Assembly: GCA_020831535.1 (NCBI GenBank)
Contig: JAFIGF010000159.1
Location: 1-37,333, forward strand
DNA from: Opitutales bacterium
GTDB taxonomy: Bacteria; Verrucomicrobiota; Verrucomicrobiia; Opitutales; T3Sed10-336
Reading direction: 5' to 3'
DNA length: 37,333 nt
The position numbers and the translations under genes are program-made. Below, piece by piece: positions 1 to 8,403 of the stretch. Below the pieces are notes generated by a model. It saw only the letters and a program-made list of their open reading frames with translations, had not been told where the DNA came from and made no database searches. The first letter of the stretch is position 1; each line of letters begins with the position of its first letter.

Positions 1-1368
1 AACGGTACGATTCGTTTGACCACCCGGCAGGCCTTTCAGTTTCACGGTTTGTTGAAGGGGAACGTGAAGCCGGTAATTCAACACTTGGATAAAGTGTGCA
101 TGGATTCTCTGGCTGCCTGTGGTGATGTGAACCGCAATGTCATGTGCAATACCCTGCCGGAAAAATCGGCGGTGCACCGCGAGGTTTATGAAACGTCCTG
201 CGCGATCAGTCATCATTTGACTCCCCGTACCAGGGCTTATCATGAAATCTGGTTGGATGAAAAACCTGTTGCGGGGGGGGATGAAGAGCCCATCTACGGG
301 GAAACGTATTTACCGCGTAAATTTAAAATCGGGATCACCGTTCCACCCGATAATGATGTTGATGTTTTTTCTCAGGACCTGGGGTACATTGCAGTCGTTG
401 AGAAAGGAAAGCTGGTTGGGTTTAATGTTGTTGTCGGCGGTGGCATGGGGCGGACTCATGGCAATGCCAAAACCTACGCGAGGCTGGCCGATGTGCTCGG
501 ATTTTGTACCCCCGACCAAGCGGTTGCGGTGGCCGAAGCGGTGGTTAAAGCGCAGCGCGACCATGGTGACCGAAGTGATCGCAAGCATGCCCGTTTGAAA
601 TACACCATCGACGACCATGGGCTCGATTGGTTTCGCCAAGAGGTTGAAAAGCATCTGGGATGGAAATTGGAGAAGGGGCGGGAAGTTGCCCTGACCCATA
701 ATTCCGACCGCTATGGTTGGCAAAAAGATGCGGAGGGTTTGTGGTACTTTACCCCATTTATCCTTTCCGGCCGAATCAAGGATACCGATGAGGCAAAATA
801 CCTCACGGGGTTACGCGAAATCGCGAAAATCCACCAAGGGGACTTTCGTCTGACCCCGAACCAAAACATCATGATCGGGCGGGTTTCGGAAGAGGAAAAA
901 CCGCGCATTCAGGCTTTATTGGAAGAGTACAAATTGGCCCAGACCCATGAGGGGTCAGGGCTCCGTCTCAACGCGATGGCCTGTGTCGCTTTGCCGACAT
1001 GTGGTTTGGCCTTGTCGGAGAGTGAGCGTTTTCTGCCACGAATGATTGAGCGTCTGGAAACCGAGTTGGAAAAAGTGGGTTTGCAGGATGATGAAATCAG
1101 TCTGCGGATTACCGGTTGTCCCAACGGCTGTGCCCGCCCCTATTTGGCGGAAATTGGTTTGGTGGGCAAGGTTCCCGGGAAATACAATTTATACCTCGGT
1201 GCCAAACATGACGGTTCGCGCTTGAACGAAGAATATGGGAGCAGTCTTACCGAAGATGAAATCGTCGAAACCTTGAAACCGATTTTCCGGTCCTATGTTG
1301 AGGAACGGGAGCAAGGCGAGCGCTTTGGAGATTTCTGTGTTCGTCAGGGGCTTATTACGCCTCGCTAG
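1..1368 (+). CDS. cysI: Sulfite reductase (NADPH) hemoprotein beta-subunit, 5'-partial
   Basis: Assimilatory sulfite reductase hemoprotein, which reduces sulfite to sulfide by six electrons at a siroheme-[4Fe-4S] centre in the cytoplasm. The frame is open to base 1, and the first codons read NGTIRLTTRQAFQFHG, a conserved internal block, so the true start lies upstream and roughly the first fifth of the usual ~570-residue protein is missing. Four cluster cysteines are visible at codons starting 982, 1000, 1117 and 1129, giving the family C-x5-C...C-x3-C pattern (ACVALPTCGLALSESER, then TGCPNGCARPYLAEIG). The C-terminal KYNLYLG block is also present. It reads in the same direction as the methyltransferase and PLP genes that follow, which suggests a sulfur-assimilation or thiol setting. 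Family assignment is very secure. A ferredoxin-dependent sulfite or nitrite reductase is less likely given the residues around the cysteines. Confidence 0.95.
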   Translation, partial: NGTIRLTTRQAFQFHGLLKGNVKPVIQHLDKVCMDSLAACGDVNRNVMCNTLPEKSAVHREVYETSCAISHHLTPRTRAYHEIWLDEKPVAGGDEEPIYGETYLPRKFKIGITVPPDNDVDVFSQDLGYIAVVEKGKLVGFNVVVGGGMGRTHGNAKTYARLADVLGFCTPDQAVAVAEAVVKAQRDHGDRSDRKHARLKYTIDDHGLDWFRQEVEKHLGWKLEKGREVALTHNSDRYGWQKDAEGLWYFTPFILSGRIKDTDEAKYLTGLREIAKIHQGDFRLTPNQNIMIGRVSEEEKPRIQALLEEYKLAQTHEGSGLRLNAMACVALPTCGLALSESERFLPRMIERLETELEKVGLQDDEISLRITGCPNGCARPYLAEIGLVGKVPGKYNLYLGAKHDGSRLNEEYGSSLTEDEIVETLKPIFRSYVEEREQGERFGDFCVRQGLITPR

Positions 1369-1472
1369 AACTTTGGATCATGGGGTGGTTCTATGGTCTG
1401 ATGGACCGGCCTTTCGGACGGCGAATAGCTGCTTTGATTTGCCTTTGACGATGGGCTGGTCAGATTGGCTTT

Positions 1473-2225
1473 ATGACAGCACCTGATTACGAAAGCCGCG
1501 AGGCGGTCGACCAATACCTGCTTTTCCATTACGGTTCCGATGAGGCCAATTTGCCTTGGTCTTTCGGGCCATCAGGAGCCCTACGGTATCCGGTGCGGGT
1601 GGTGGAGGCCTTGTTGGATTCCTCCATTCTTCCCTCCGGGGGGAAGGCCTTGGATATCGGCTGTGCGGTCGGCGCGTCCTCTTTTGCCTTGGCCCATAGA
1701 GGCCTGGAGGTTACCGGCTTTGATCTTTCGGCGGCTTTGATCAAGGCCGCCAATCAAATTACCCAAGGAGAAATCCGGGATATTTCCATTCCCCGCAGTG
1801 GCACTCTGGAAGAAACGGTTTCTTTGATTCCTCCGGAAAAACCAGTTTCAGGGAAAGTGGCTTTTCTGGTGGGAGATGCAATGAATCCCCCGACCCCTGC
1901 GGAGCCCGGCAACGACGTTGTTCTTTTGGCCAATCTGATTGATCGGGTACCTGATCCGTGGAAATGTTTGCAGGAGGCGATCAAGCGATTGCGGCCCGGG
2001 GGACAACTGCTGTTGGCTTCTCCCTACACGTGGCTGGAGAGCTGTGCCCCGCCCGAGAAATGGCTGGTGCGGGACAAGGAACCCCCTTTGGAAGTTCTGC
2101 AAAGAACCATCGGGAAGGAATTGAAATTGGCCTTTCGTACGGACATACCTTTTCTGATTCGTGAACATGAGCGAAAATTTCAATGGAGCGTCGCGGAAGG
2201 CACCCGTTGGATTAAATCAGGCTAA
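1473..2225 (+). CDS. OvoA C-terminal-like putative 4-mercaptohistidine N1-methyltransferase
   Basis: A 250-residue SAM-dependent methyltransferase resembling the C-terminal domain of the ovothiol enzyme OvoA, here as a free-standing gene. Seen: an N-terminal block YLLFHYGSDEANLPWSFGP (residues 15-33), SAM motif I ALDIGCAVGASS (59-70), the acidic FDLS end of strand 2 (83-86), GDA (134-136), LRPGG (173-177), and the family-like segments ASPYTWLES (182-190) and FLIREHERKFQWSVAEGTRW (227-246). In bifunctional OvoA this domain is thought to N-methylate 4-mercaptohistidine; that activity for a stand-alone copy is inference. It lies 104 bp after cysI and just before a Cys/Met PLP enzyme, which fits sulfur-amino-acid chemistry. 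No non-haem-iron sulfoxide synthase domain is seen in the window. No strong ribosome binding site was found. Confidence 0.82.
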   Translation: MTAPDYESREAVDQYLLFHYGSDEANLPWSFGPSGALRYPVRVVEALLDSSILPSGGKALDIGCAVGASSFALAHRGLEVTGFDLSAALIKAANQITQGEIRDISIPRSGTLEETVSLIPPEKPVSGKVAFLVGDAMNPPTPAEPGNDVVLLANLIDRVPDPWKCLQEAIKRLRPGGQLLLASPYTWLESCAPPEKWLVRDKEPPLEVLQRTIGKELKLAFRTDIPFLIREHERKFQWSVAEGTRWIKSG

Positions 2226-2345
2226 TATCTCCATTCCGGCCCTATGGTCGAGGGCTTTCCCGTTTGCCCTTATTGGGCAAAAAGCTTTCTTGCGCAAAGT
2301 GTTGCTGGAATTCATGCTGGAAGCTTTTCCAGTCCGACTTTTCTT

Positions 2346-3881
2346 ATGCCAATGAAACCGATCCCCATGGGGAAGCCAATTCCCTCATCTCCACACGCTA
2401 TTTCCTGTAGTTTGCCGACTATGCGGTCGATTATTGGATACGAGGAAAAAGACCCGGAGATCATTCAAAAACTGGAAACCGGTTATCCCCGATTTGTGAC
2501 CCATCCGATTTTAACCAAACTCCGGGATCATTTCTTTCGCTTTCGGGATTTGGCTGGAAAATCGGTATGGTTTACCGCCGATCTGGCAGCGGCCCGTGAA
2601 ATGGCGCACGTGGTGGATGGTCACCGCCTTACTGAGGTGGAGGAATTGCCGGGCGGAGTAGGGGTGGTGCGTCACCCCCGTGATCCGGAATTGGATCGTC
2701 GGGCCCGGCGGTATTTGCAAAGCACCGGGCGGATCATATCTTCCCGACGGGCGGTCGATGTATTGGTTTCGGAAGGCGTTATGGAAAAACCCTTCGAGGA
2801 GGAACTCGTGGACGAGGCGGCGGTCGCCCAGAAAAAGATCACCGAGACTATGGGGCGAATTCACGGTGGAGTGCCTTCGGAAAATATTCTTCTGGCCGCC
2901 AATGGCATGAATGCCTTTTTTGAGACCTTTCACACCCTGGCCCGAAAACAGGCCGGGGAGGGACGGTTTCGCTGGATTCAGTTGGGTTGGCTCTACACCG
3001 ACACCATGACCATTCTCAATGATTTTGAGGAAGCCCCGGGCCCCGGGAAAGTGGAGCGATTTTACGATGTTTTGGGGACTGAGGAGATTGTGGCTTTTAT
3101 TAAGGAGCATGAAGGAGAAATTGCGGGCTTGGTAACGGAGTGCCCCACCAACCCGCTTTTACAGACGGCGGACCTCCAAACGATTGCCGAAGCCATGCAT
3201 CAGGCAGGAGGAGTCATGGTTCTAGATCCTACCCTGGCATCACCTTACAATATTGATGTTTCTCCGGTCGCAGATGTGATCTTGAACAGCTTGACAAAGT
3301 TTGCCGGGAACGAGGGAGATGTCTTGATGGGATCGGTCGTTTTTCCGGCAGGCCGCGAAAAGACCTTGGGGTGCAAGGATGAAATTGCCGCCGCCCTGGT
3401 GTCCCCGTACGAGAGAGATTTGCGCCGTTTGGCGGCCGAGATCGGTGATTACGAAAATCTCATGGTCGACACCAACCGGTCAGCAGCTAAGGTGGTCGAC
3501 TGGCTCCGCAAAAGGCCTGAAGTGGATCGTGTCTATTGGACTGGGCAAAGTCGATGTGCGGAGCATTATGCTCGTTTCCGAAGACCTTCCGGAGGAGATG
3601 GTTCGGTCTTTAGTATCGCTCTCAAAAAGAATATGCGGGTCTTCTATGATGCTCTTCGGTTTCCCAAGGGGCCCAGTTTTGGCATGCAGAATTCGTTGGT
3701 TTGCCCGTTCATGTATTTGGCCCACTACGACTTGGTTTCGAGTAAGGATGGGCAGCGTTTTTTATTGGAGAAAGGGATTCCCTTTTCCCTTCTTCGCTTC
3801 TCCATCGGGAGAGAGCCGGTGGAAGAGTTGATCGGGGCTCTGGAGGAAGCCTTTGACTTGGCCGCTAAAGAAGGGGGTTGA
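2346..3881 (+). CDS. Cys/Met-metabolism PLP-dependent enzyme (cystathionine gamma-synthase-like, extended N-terminus)
   Basis: Fold-type I PLP enzyme of the cystathionine gamma-synthase/gamma-lyase superfamily, making or breaking C-S bonds on amino acids. Seen: ECPTNPLLQTADL, the PLP-ring aspartate in VLDPTLASPYN (Asp294 from this start) and the Schiff-base lysine in LNSLTKFAGNEGD (Lys318), spaced as in the family. At about 511 residues it is over 100 longer than ordinary members (~380-400), the excess being mostly N-terminal (GYEEKDPEI and following). The open frame reaches back to an ATG at 2244, but the start at 2346 (or 2352) gives an N-terminus that runs directly into PHAISCSLPTM, so it is preferred. 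Four bases separate its stop from the next methyltransferase. Substrate unknown: a sulfhydrylase, C-S lyase or gamma-synthase are all possible. With its neighbours it could serve thiol biosynthesis. Confidence 0.85.
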   Translation: MPMKPIPMGKPIPSSPHAISCSLPTMRSIIGYEEKDPEIIQKLETGYPRFVTHPILTKLRDHFFRFRDLAGKSVWFTADLAAAREMAHVVDGHRLTEVEELPGGVGVVRHPRDPELDRRARRYLQSTGRIISSRRAVDVLVSEGVMEKPFEEELVDEAAVAQKKITETMGRIHGGVPSENILLAANGMNAFFETFHTLARKQAGEGRFRWIQLGWLYTDTMTILNDFEEAPGPGKVERFYDVLGTEEIVAFIKEHEGEIAGLVTECPTNPLLQTADLQTIAEAMHQAGGVMVLDPTLASPYNIDVSPVADVILNSLTKFAGNEGDVLMGSVVFPAGREKTLGCKDEIAAALVSPYERDLRRLAAEIGDYENLMVDTNRSAAKVVDWLRKRPEVDRVYWTGQSRCAEHYARFRRPSGGDGSVFSIALKKNMRVFYDALRFPKGPSFGMQNSLVCPFMYLAHYDLVSSKDGQRFLLEKGIPFSLLRFSIGREPVEELIGALEEAFDLAAKEGG

Positions 3882-3885
3882 TCTT

Positions 3886-4674
3886 ATGGATTCGGATGCA
3901 AAAACCACAAAGGTCGATGCTTCGGCTGTACAGGGTTGGTTTGCTGACCAGCGAGCCTTGCGGCATTATAGCGAGGCGGTAAAAAACGTGGGTCTCTGGT
4001 GTTCGGAAGAGAAGGTACTGCGGCAGATTTTTTCGCCGGATCAGACCCTGCTCGATCTGGGGACCGGAACGGGGCGGGTGGCCTTTGGTCTTTGGGAGAT
4101 CGGGTATGATAAAGTGATGGGGGTGGATTCCTGCCGACCCATGATCCAGGAAGCCCGGCACCTCAATAAATTGCTGGAATATCGGGTTTCCTTTCGGGTT
4201 GAAGATGCCTGTAAGATGAGCTTCGAAGAGAATCTTTTTGATGGGGTGATTTTTGCCTTCAATGGCTTGATGCAAATTCCCGGGGAAAAGGAACGTTCGC
4301 AAGCAGTAAAGGAGATCTTTCGGGTTCTTCGCCCGGGTGGGCACTTTGTTTTTACCACTCATGACCGGAATCATTGGCGGCTCCGGGAATTTTTCGCCAA
4401 CCAAGCGAAGATGTGGAGTGAAAATAAGCAAGACCCACGGTTGCGGGAATTTGGTGATAACCTTTTTGACAGCCGGGAAGGGACGATATTCATGCACCTG
4501 CCGGATCGCGAGGAGGTTCGCTCGCTTTTGGACGAAAATGAATTTATGGTTCTGTTTGATGCGATGAGAGAGGAAATTGCCAATGAGCCTCCGGAGGTTC
4601 GCGATTTTGCCGATGAATGTCGTTTTTGGGTCGCTCGAAAACCCGACTCTGTTTCCGAAAATGATGAGTGCTAG
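3886..4674 (+). CDS. Class I SAM-dependent methyltransferase
   Basis: A 262-residue methyltransferase with a Methyltransf_11/25-type core: motif I LLDLGTGTGRVAFGL, acidic VDSCRPM at the end of strand 2, VIFAFNGLMQIPG as the motif IV region, and FRVLRPGGHFVFTTHDRNH as the post-core strand. The substrate cannot be told from the sequence. The ATG at 3886 is chosen over the in-frame ATG at 3853 because it follows a purine-rich AAGGGGG stretch at a usable distance and sits four bases past the PLP gene stop, suggesting translational coupling. It is therefore likely to act in the same pathway as the PLP enzyme and the OvoA-like methyltransferase. panC begins 33 bp downstream. Confidence 0.85.
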   Translation: MDSDAKTTKVDASAVQGWFADQRALRHYSEAVKNVGLWCSEEKVLRQIFSPDQTLLDLGTGTGRVAFGLWEIGYDKVMGVDSCRPMIQEARHLNKLLEYRVSFRVEDACKMSFEENLFDGVIFAFNGLMQIPGEKERSQAVKEIFRVLRPGGHFVFTTHDRNHWRLREFFANQAKMWSENKQDPRLREFGDNLFDSREGTIFMHLPDREEVRSLLDENEFMVLFDAMREEIANEPPEVRDFADECRFWVARKPDSVSENDEC

Positions 4675-4707
4675 ACATATCGGAACAGACATGCTTGAGT
4701 ATTATCC

Positions 4708-5574
4708 ATGACAGAAACTGTATTTTCCGAGCCTCAGGTTTTTCGCGATATCGCTACCTTGCAGCAGCACCTTACGGAGGTTCGTCAGGAGGGTCGCAAA
4801 GTTGCCCTGGTGCCGACCATGGGGGCCCTTCATGAGGGGCATCTTGCGCTGGTTCGAAAAGCTCTGAAAGAGGCGCAAGAGGTCGTGGTTACGATCTTTG
4901 TAAACCCCAAGCAGTTTGGCCCCAACGAAGATTTGGCCAGCTACCCAAGAGACGAAGAGACCGATCTAAAGGCTTTGGGGAAACTGGGAAAAGTTACGGT
5001 ATTTATTCCCGGAGTTGAGGAGATGTATCCTGGGGATTTCTCCACCTTCGTTGATGAAGCTCAACTCAGTAAAGGCCTCTGTGGGGTTTCCCGTCCGCAG
5101 TTTTTCCGTGGAGTTCTGACTATTGTTGGGAAACTTTTCAACATTGTTCGCCCGGACATTGCCATTTTTGGGCAAAAGGATGCGCAGCAAGCGGCAGTGA
5201 TTCAAAAAATGGTGCGGGATTTGCACTTTGGGGTTGAAATTATCACGCTTCCGACAGTGCGTGAAGAAGACGGTTTGGCGATGAGTTCACGAAACCAGTA
5301 TCTGAGCAAGGCCCAGCGAGAAGAAGCCCAAGCTCTTTCCAAAAGCCTTTTCGAAGCGAAAGAAATGGTTGAGCAAGGAGTGCGCAGCACGGATCGCGTA
5401 ATCGCTGAAGTCACGCATTTGCTCGCCCAGCATCGCCGGGTACGTTTGATTTATGCTCAGGTGATTGATACGGAGACGTTGGAACCATGTCGGGAGATCG
5501 TTCCCGGACAAAGTTTGCTAGCTCTTGCGGCTTGGGTAGACCAGGTGCGTTTAATCGATAATATCCGGCTTTAA
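4708..5574 (+). CDS. panC: Pantoate--beta-alanine ligase (pantothenate synthetase)
   Basis: Cytoplasmic ligase joining pantoate and beta-alanine with ATP hydrolysis to AMP, the last step of pantothenate and hence CoA synthesis. Diagnostic blocks are all present: VPTMGALHEGHLALV (HIGH-type ATP site near the N-terminus), IFVNPKQFGPNEDLASYPR, FGQKDAQQAAVI, and the KMSKS-equivalent region LAMSSRNQYLS. Its 288 residues match the family's usual ~280. Start is ATG; no clear ribosome binding site precedes it. It lies between the methyltransferase and nadB on the same strand with 33- and 40-base gaps, so co-transcription is likely. No panB or panD is seen here. Confidence 0.96.
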   Translation: MTETVFSEPQVFRDIATLQQHLTEVRQEGRKVALVPTMGALHEGHLALVRKALKEAQEVVVTIFVNPKQFGPNEDLASYPRDEETDLKALGKLGKVTVFIPGVEEMYPGDFSTFVDEAQLSKGLCGVSRPQFFRGVLTIVGKLFNIVRPDIAIFGQKDAQQAAVIQKMVRDLHFGVEIITLPTVREEDGLAMSSRNQYLSKAQREEAQALSKSLFEAKEMVEQGVRSTDRVIAEVTHLLAQHRRVRLIYAQVIDTETLEPCREIVPGQSLLALAAWVDQVRLIDNIRL

Positions 5575-5614
5575 GGGGGAGCGGGGGCGCGACTATAAAG
5601 TTTGATTTCCTAAA

Positions 5615-7225
5615 ATGAGTAAAACCAAAGTTTACGATGTCCTGGTCCTCGGTAGCGGTATTGCCGGGCTTAGTTTTGCCCTCAAGTTGGCCGCAAAGGG
5701 CTGCCAAGTGGCCATCCTTACGAAGAAAGATCAGGCCGAATCGAATACCAATTACGCACAGGGGGGAATTGCCTGTGTCACTTCACCGGAGGATGATGTT
5801 CGCTCCCATATAGAAGATACGTTGGTGGCTGGAGACGGGCTCTGTGACGAAGCCGTGGTGGAGCAAATCGTCAAAGAGGGACCACCCAGGGTCCGGGAGC
5901 TAATTGATTTTGGTCTAAGCTTTACCGCTGATCCAGAAGGGCAGCCTTCGCTGGGACGGGAGGGGGGACATTCGCAAAGAAGGATTTTGCATGTGAAAGA
6001 CATCACCGGACGGGCGATTGAACAAGCCTTGCTTGCCCAGATCGAGCGTGAGGCTAAAGTGACGGTATTCGAGCATACGCTGGCCATCGACATTATCACC
6101 CGTAACAAATTGGAGGGAAAACCATCGCATTTGCACCCTTCCTCGAATCAGGTGGTGGGTTGTTACGCGCTCGATGTACGGTCGGGGGAGGTCAATGTTT
6201 TCCAGGCTCCGGTAATCATGTTGGCGACGGGTGGGGCCGGATTGGTTTATCAATATACCAGCAATCCGGACATTGCTACCGGGGATGGTGTGGCCATGGC
6301 TTGGAGGGTCGGGGTGCCCGTGCAAAATATGGAATTTGTGCAATTTCACCCGACGACCTTGTTCAATGATTCGGACAAAAGATTTTTAATTTCGGAGGCC
6401 GTTCGCGGGGAAGGGGCCATCTTGAGAAATATGGCCGGGGAGGCATTTATGGAGAAATATCATCCGCTCAAGGATTTGGCTCCTCGGGATGTTGTTGCCC
6501 GGGCGATTGACAGTGAAATGAAGCGAACCGGATCGCGCCATGCTTGGTTGGATATTACGCACCACTCCTCGGAATCCCTGAGAAAACGATTTCCGCAAAT
6601 TTTTACGCAGTGCCAAAAAAGCGGTTTTGATATAGGCAAGGATTGGATTCCGGTGGTGCCCGCCGCCCATTACGTTTGTGGGGGGGTGGCTACGAATTTG
6701 GATGCGGAAACCGTTTTGCCGGGACTTTATGCTTGTGGTGAAGTCGCTTGTACCGGTCTCCATGGGGCCAATCGTCTGGCCAGCAATTCCTTGCTTGAGG
6801 CCCTCGTTTTGGCTGATCGTGGCGCGAAGGCGGTGGATAAATACCTCGCCAACGTTCCGCCGGTGTGTGAGCCCATACGGGCATGGGTGGACTATGGTGG
6901 GCATTCCGAGGATGAGCGGGTTGTTTTGTTACACAACTGGGAGGAATTACGGCGGACCATGTGGGATTATGTGGGTATTGTTCGGTCAACCCGCCGATTG
7001 ACCAGAGCCCGTACCCGAATTCGTAATCTAGCCCGGGAAATTCAGGAATATTACTGGAATTTCTCGGTGGACCCAACCCTTTTGGAATTGCGAAATCTGG
7101 TTGTGGTTGCGGATTTGATCATTGAGTGTGCCCTTCAACGTAATGAAAGCCGGGGTCTTCACTACACCATTGATTATCCTCGGAAGAAAGAAATTTCCGA
7201 AAATTCTGAGGTGGTTAAAACGTGA
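5615..7225 (+). CDS. nadB: L-aspartate oxidase
   Basis: FAD enzyme oxidising L-aspartate to iminoaspartate, the first step of de novo NAD synthesis. The N-terminal dinucleotide-binding motif VLGSGIAGLSFALKLA (residues ~10-25) is followed by NYAQGGIACV, the substrate-site region EFVQFHPTTLF, the HYVCGGV block and CGEVACTGLHGANRLASNSL. The C-terminal helical domain (RRTMWDYVGIVRSTRRL) is the conserved fumarate reductase/succinate dehydrogenase C-domain. At 536 residues it is full length. It overlaps the phosphatidylserine decarboxylase start by 4 bp. nadA and nadC are not in the window. Confidence 0.96.
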   Translation: MSKTKVYDVLVLGSGIAGLSFALKLAAKGCQVAILTKKDQAESNTNYAQGGIACVTSPEDDVRSHIEDTLVAGDGLCDEAVVEQIVKEGPPRVRELIDFGLSFTADPEGQPSLGREGGHSQRRILHVKDITGRAIEQALLAQIEREAKVTVFEHTLAIDIITRNKLEGKPSHLHPSSNQVVGCYALDVRSGEVNVFQAPVIMLATGGAGLVYQYTSNPDIATGDGVAMAWRVGVPVQNMEFVQFHPTTLFNDSDKRFLISEAVRGEGAILRNMAGEAFMEKYHPLKDLAPRDVVARAIDSEMKRTGSRHAWLDITHHSSESLRKRFPQIFTQCQKSGFDIGKDWIPVVPAAHYVCGGVATNLDAETVLPGLYACGEVACTGLHGANRLASNSLLEALVLADRGAKAVDKYLANVPPVCEPIRAWVDYGGHSEDERVVLLHNWEELRRTMWDYVGIVRSTRRLTRARTRIRNLAREIQEYYWNFSVDPTLLELRNLVVVADLIIECALQRNESRGLHYTIDYPRKKEISENSEVVKT

Positions 7226-8133
7226 ATCCCATGTCCGCGCCCATTCGTTATTTCAATCGCAAGCGCCAGCAATGGGAAACCGAAGAGGTTTATGGGGAGC
7301 GAGGACTTCGATGGATTTATGGTAGCATTCCAGGTCGTTGGACCCTCTGGCTTCTGGTCCGGCGCAAGTTCGTATCCCGATTTTACGGGTGGTTAATGAA
7401 TCGCGTCCAAAGCCGAAAAAAAATCCGGCCTTTCATTGAGAAATACAGGATTGATACGGAGGAAATGGTTTCCTCGGTTGATGAGTATCGCACTTTCAAC
7501 GAGTTTTTTTATCGGCGCCTGAAACCTTCCGCCCGACCGCTTGAAGGCGGAGAGGGAGATTTGGTCTTTCCCGCTGATGGTCGTCACCTTTGGGTGCGTG
7601 ATTTGGGGCAAAAACAGAACCTATTTGCCAAGGGCCAAGTCTTTGACCTTCCCAAATTGGTTGGTTCGGAAGAACTTGCGACGATTTGGGCGGGAGGAAA
7701 TGCCGTCATTTCAAGACTATGCCCAGTCGATTATCATCGCTTCCACTTTCCGCTAGACGCAAAGGTGCATAAAACCAAGGAAATTGATGGATACTACTAT
7801 TCGGTAAACCCCTGGGCATTGGTAAAAAACCTTGGTTATCTATGGCAGAACCGCCGTGAACTGCTTATCCTTGAGCATCCGGTCGTCGGAAAAGTGGGCT
7901 TTTTGGCCATTGGTGCCACATTTGTGGGAGGGATTCATTGGAGTGCACAGATTGGCCAAGAGGTCAAAAAAGGAGAGGAGGCCGGATATTTTTCCTTCGG
8001 GGGTTCATGCATTGTAACTCTTTGGCCACGAGACCATTTTTTTCCTGCTGAAGATTTAAAGGAAATTACTCTCCAAGGTTCTGAAATGCTTGCCCTCATG
8101 GGAACTCACATGGGAAAATATAGGCTGGAATAA
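7222..8133 (+). CDS. psd: Phosphatidylserine decarboxylase proenzyme
   Basis: Membrane-associated pyruvoyl enzyme converting phosphatidylserine to phosphatidylethanolamine. Seen: FNEFFYRRLKPSARPLE, the VFPADGR block, VDYHRFHFPLDA with the conserved histidines, and the self-cleavage motif FGGSCIV, in which Gly261-Ser262 would be cut and Ser262 become the pyruvoyl group. The cleavage motif reads GGSC rather than the textbook LGST. About 303 residues, as in the clostridial/chlamydial-type enzymes. GTG at 7222 is chosen: it overlaps the nadB stop by four bases (GTGA) and is preceded by GAGGTGG at good spacing. ATG at 7231 is the alternative. No psS/pssA partner is in view. Confidence 0.94.
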   Translation: MNPMSAPIRYFNRKRQQWETEEVYGERGLRWIYGSIPGRWTLWLLVRRKFVSRFYGWLMNRVQSRKKIRPFIEKYRIDTEEMVSSVDEYRTFNEFFYRRLKPSARPLEGGEGDLVFPADGRHLWVRDLGQKQNLFAKGQVFDLPKLVGSEELATIWAGGNAVISRLCPVDYHRFHFPLDAKVHKTKEIDGYYYSVNPWALVKNLGYLWQNRRELLILEHPVVGKVGFLAIGATFVGGIHWSAQIGQEVKKGEEAGYFSFGGSCIVTLWPRDHFFPAEDLKEITLQGSEMLALMGTHMGKYRLE

Positions 8134-8255
8134 TGCGCTGGAAGAAGGTTTTTTGGCAATCGGTACTTTTTTTTTGCCTTTCAAGGAAACAAAAGTTTTA
8201 ATCCAACGTCTTAAAAACTATGATTGAATTTGATAGAAAAAGTTTCGTTGCAGGC

Positions 8256-8283
8256 TTGCGCTCTTATTTACACTTGTTATATT
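8256..8283 (+). promoter_or_regulatory. Putative sigma70 promoter of the Xre-type regulator
   Basis: TTGCGC at 8256-8261 and TATATT at 8278-8283 are separated by 16 bp in an AT-rich stretch. Initiation would fall around 8290, just before the perfect hairpin at 8297-8341, so the transcript would begin with that hairpin. Assigned by eye only. Confidence 0.4.
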
Positions 8284-8296
8284 TTAACAAATTGGC

Positions 8297-8341
8297 CTAG
8301 ACCATGAGAAGATTTTCTTAGAAAATCTTCTCATGGTCTAG
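8297..8341. repeat. Perfect 21-bp inverted repeat with 3-nt loop
   Basis: Arms 8297-8317 and 8321-8341 are exact reverse complements around the loop TTA; each arm begins or ends with CTAG and contains CATGAGAAGATTTTC. No T-run follows immediately, so this is not a standard terminator of psd. It lies between the predicted promoter and the ATG at 8404 and could be a leader hairpin, an operator or a small mobile palindrome. Confidence 0.9.
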
Positions 8342-8403
8342 TTGCCATAATCTGCCTTTTTTCAGGCAAACCCTCACTACCAGATAAACTAAATTAGAAA
8401 AAT

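Noticed and set aside
3865..4692. 275-codon frame on the - strand
   Set aside because: Antisense to the methyltransferase with clear SAM motifs.
8297..8341. Rho-independent terminator for psd
   Set aside because: The stem is strong but AT-rich, has no following T-run, and lies about 165 bp past the psd stop, downstream of a better-placed promoter.
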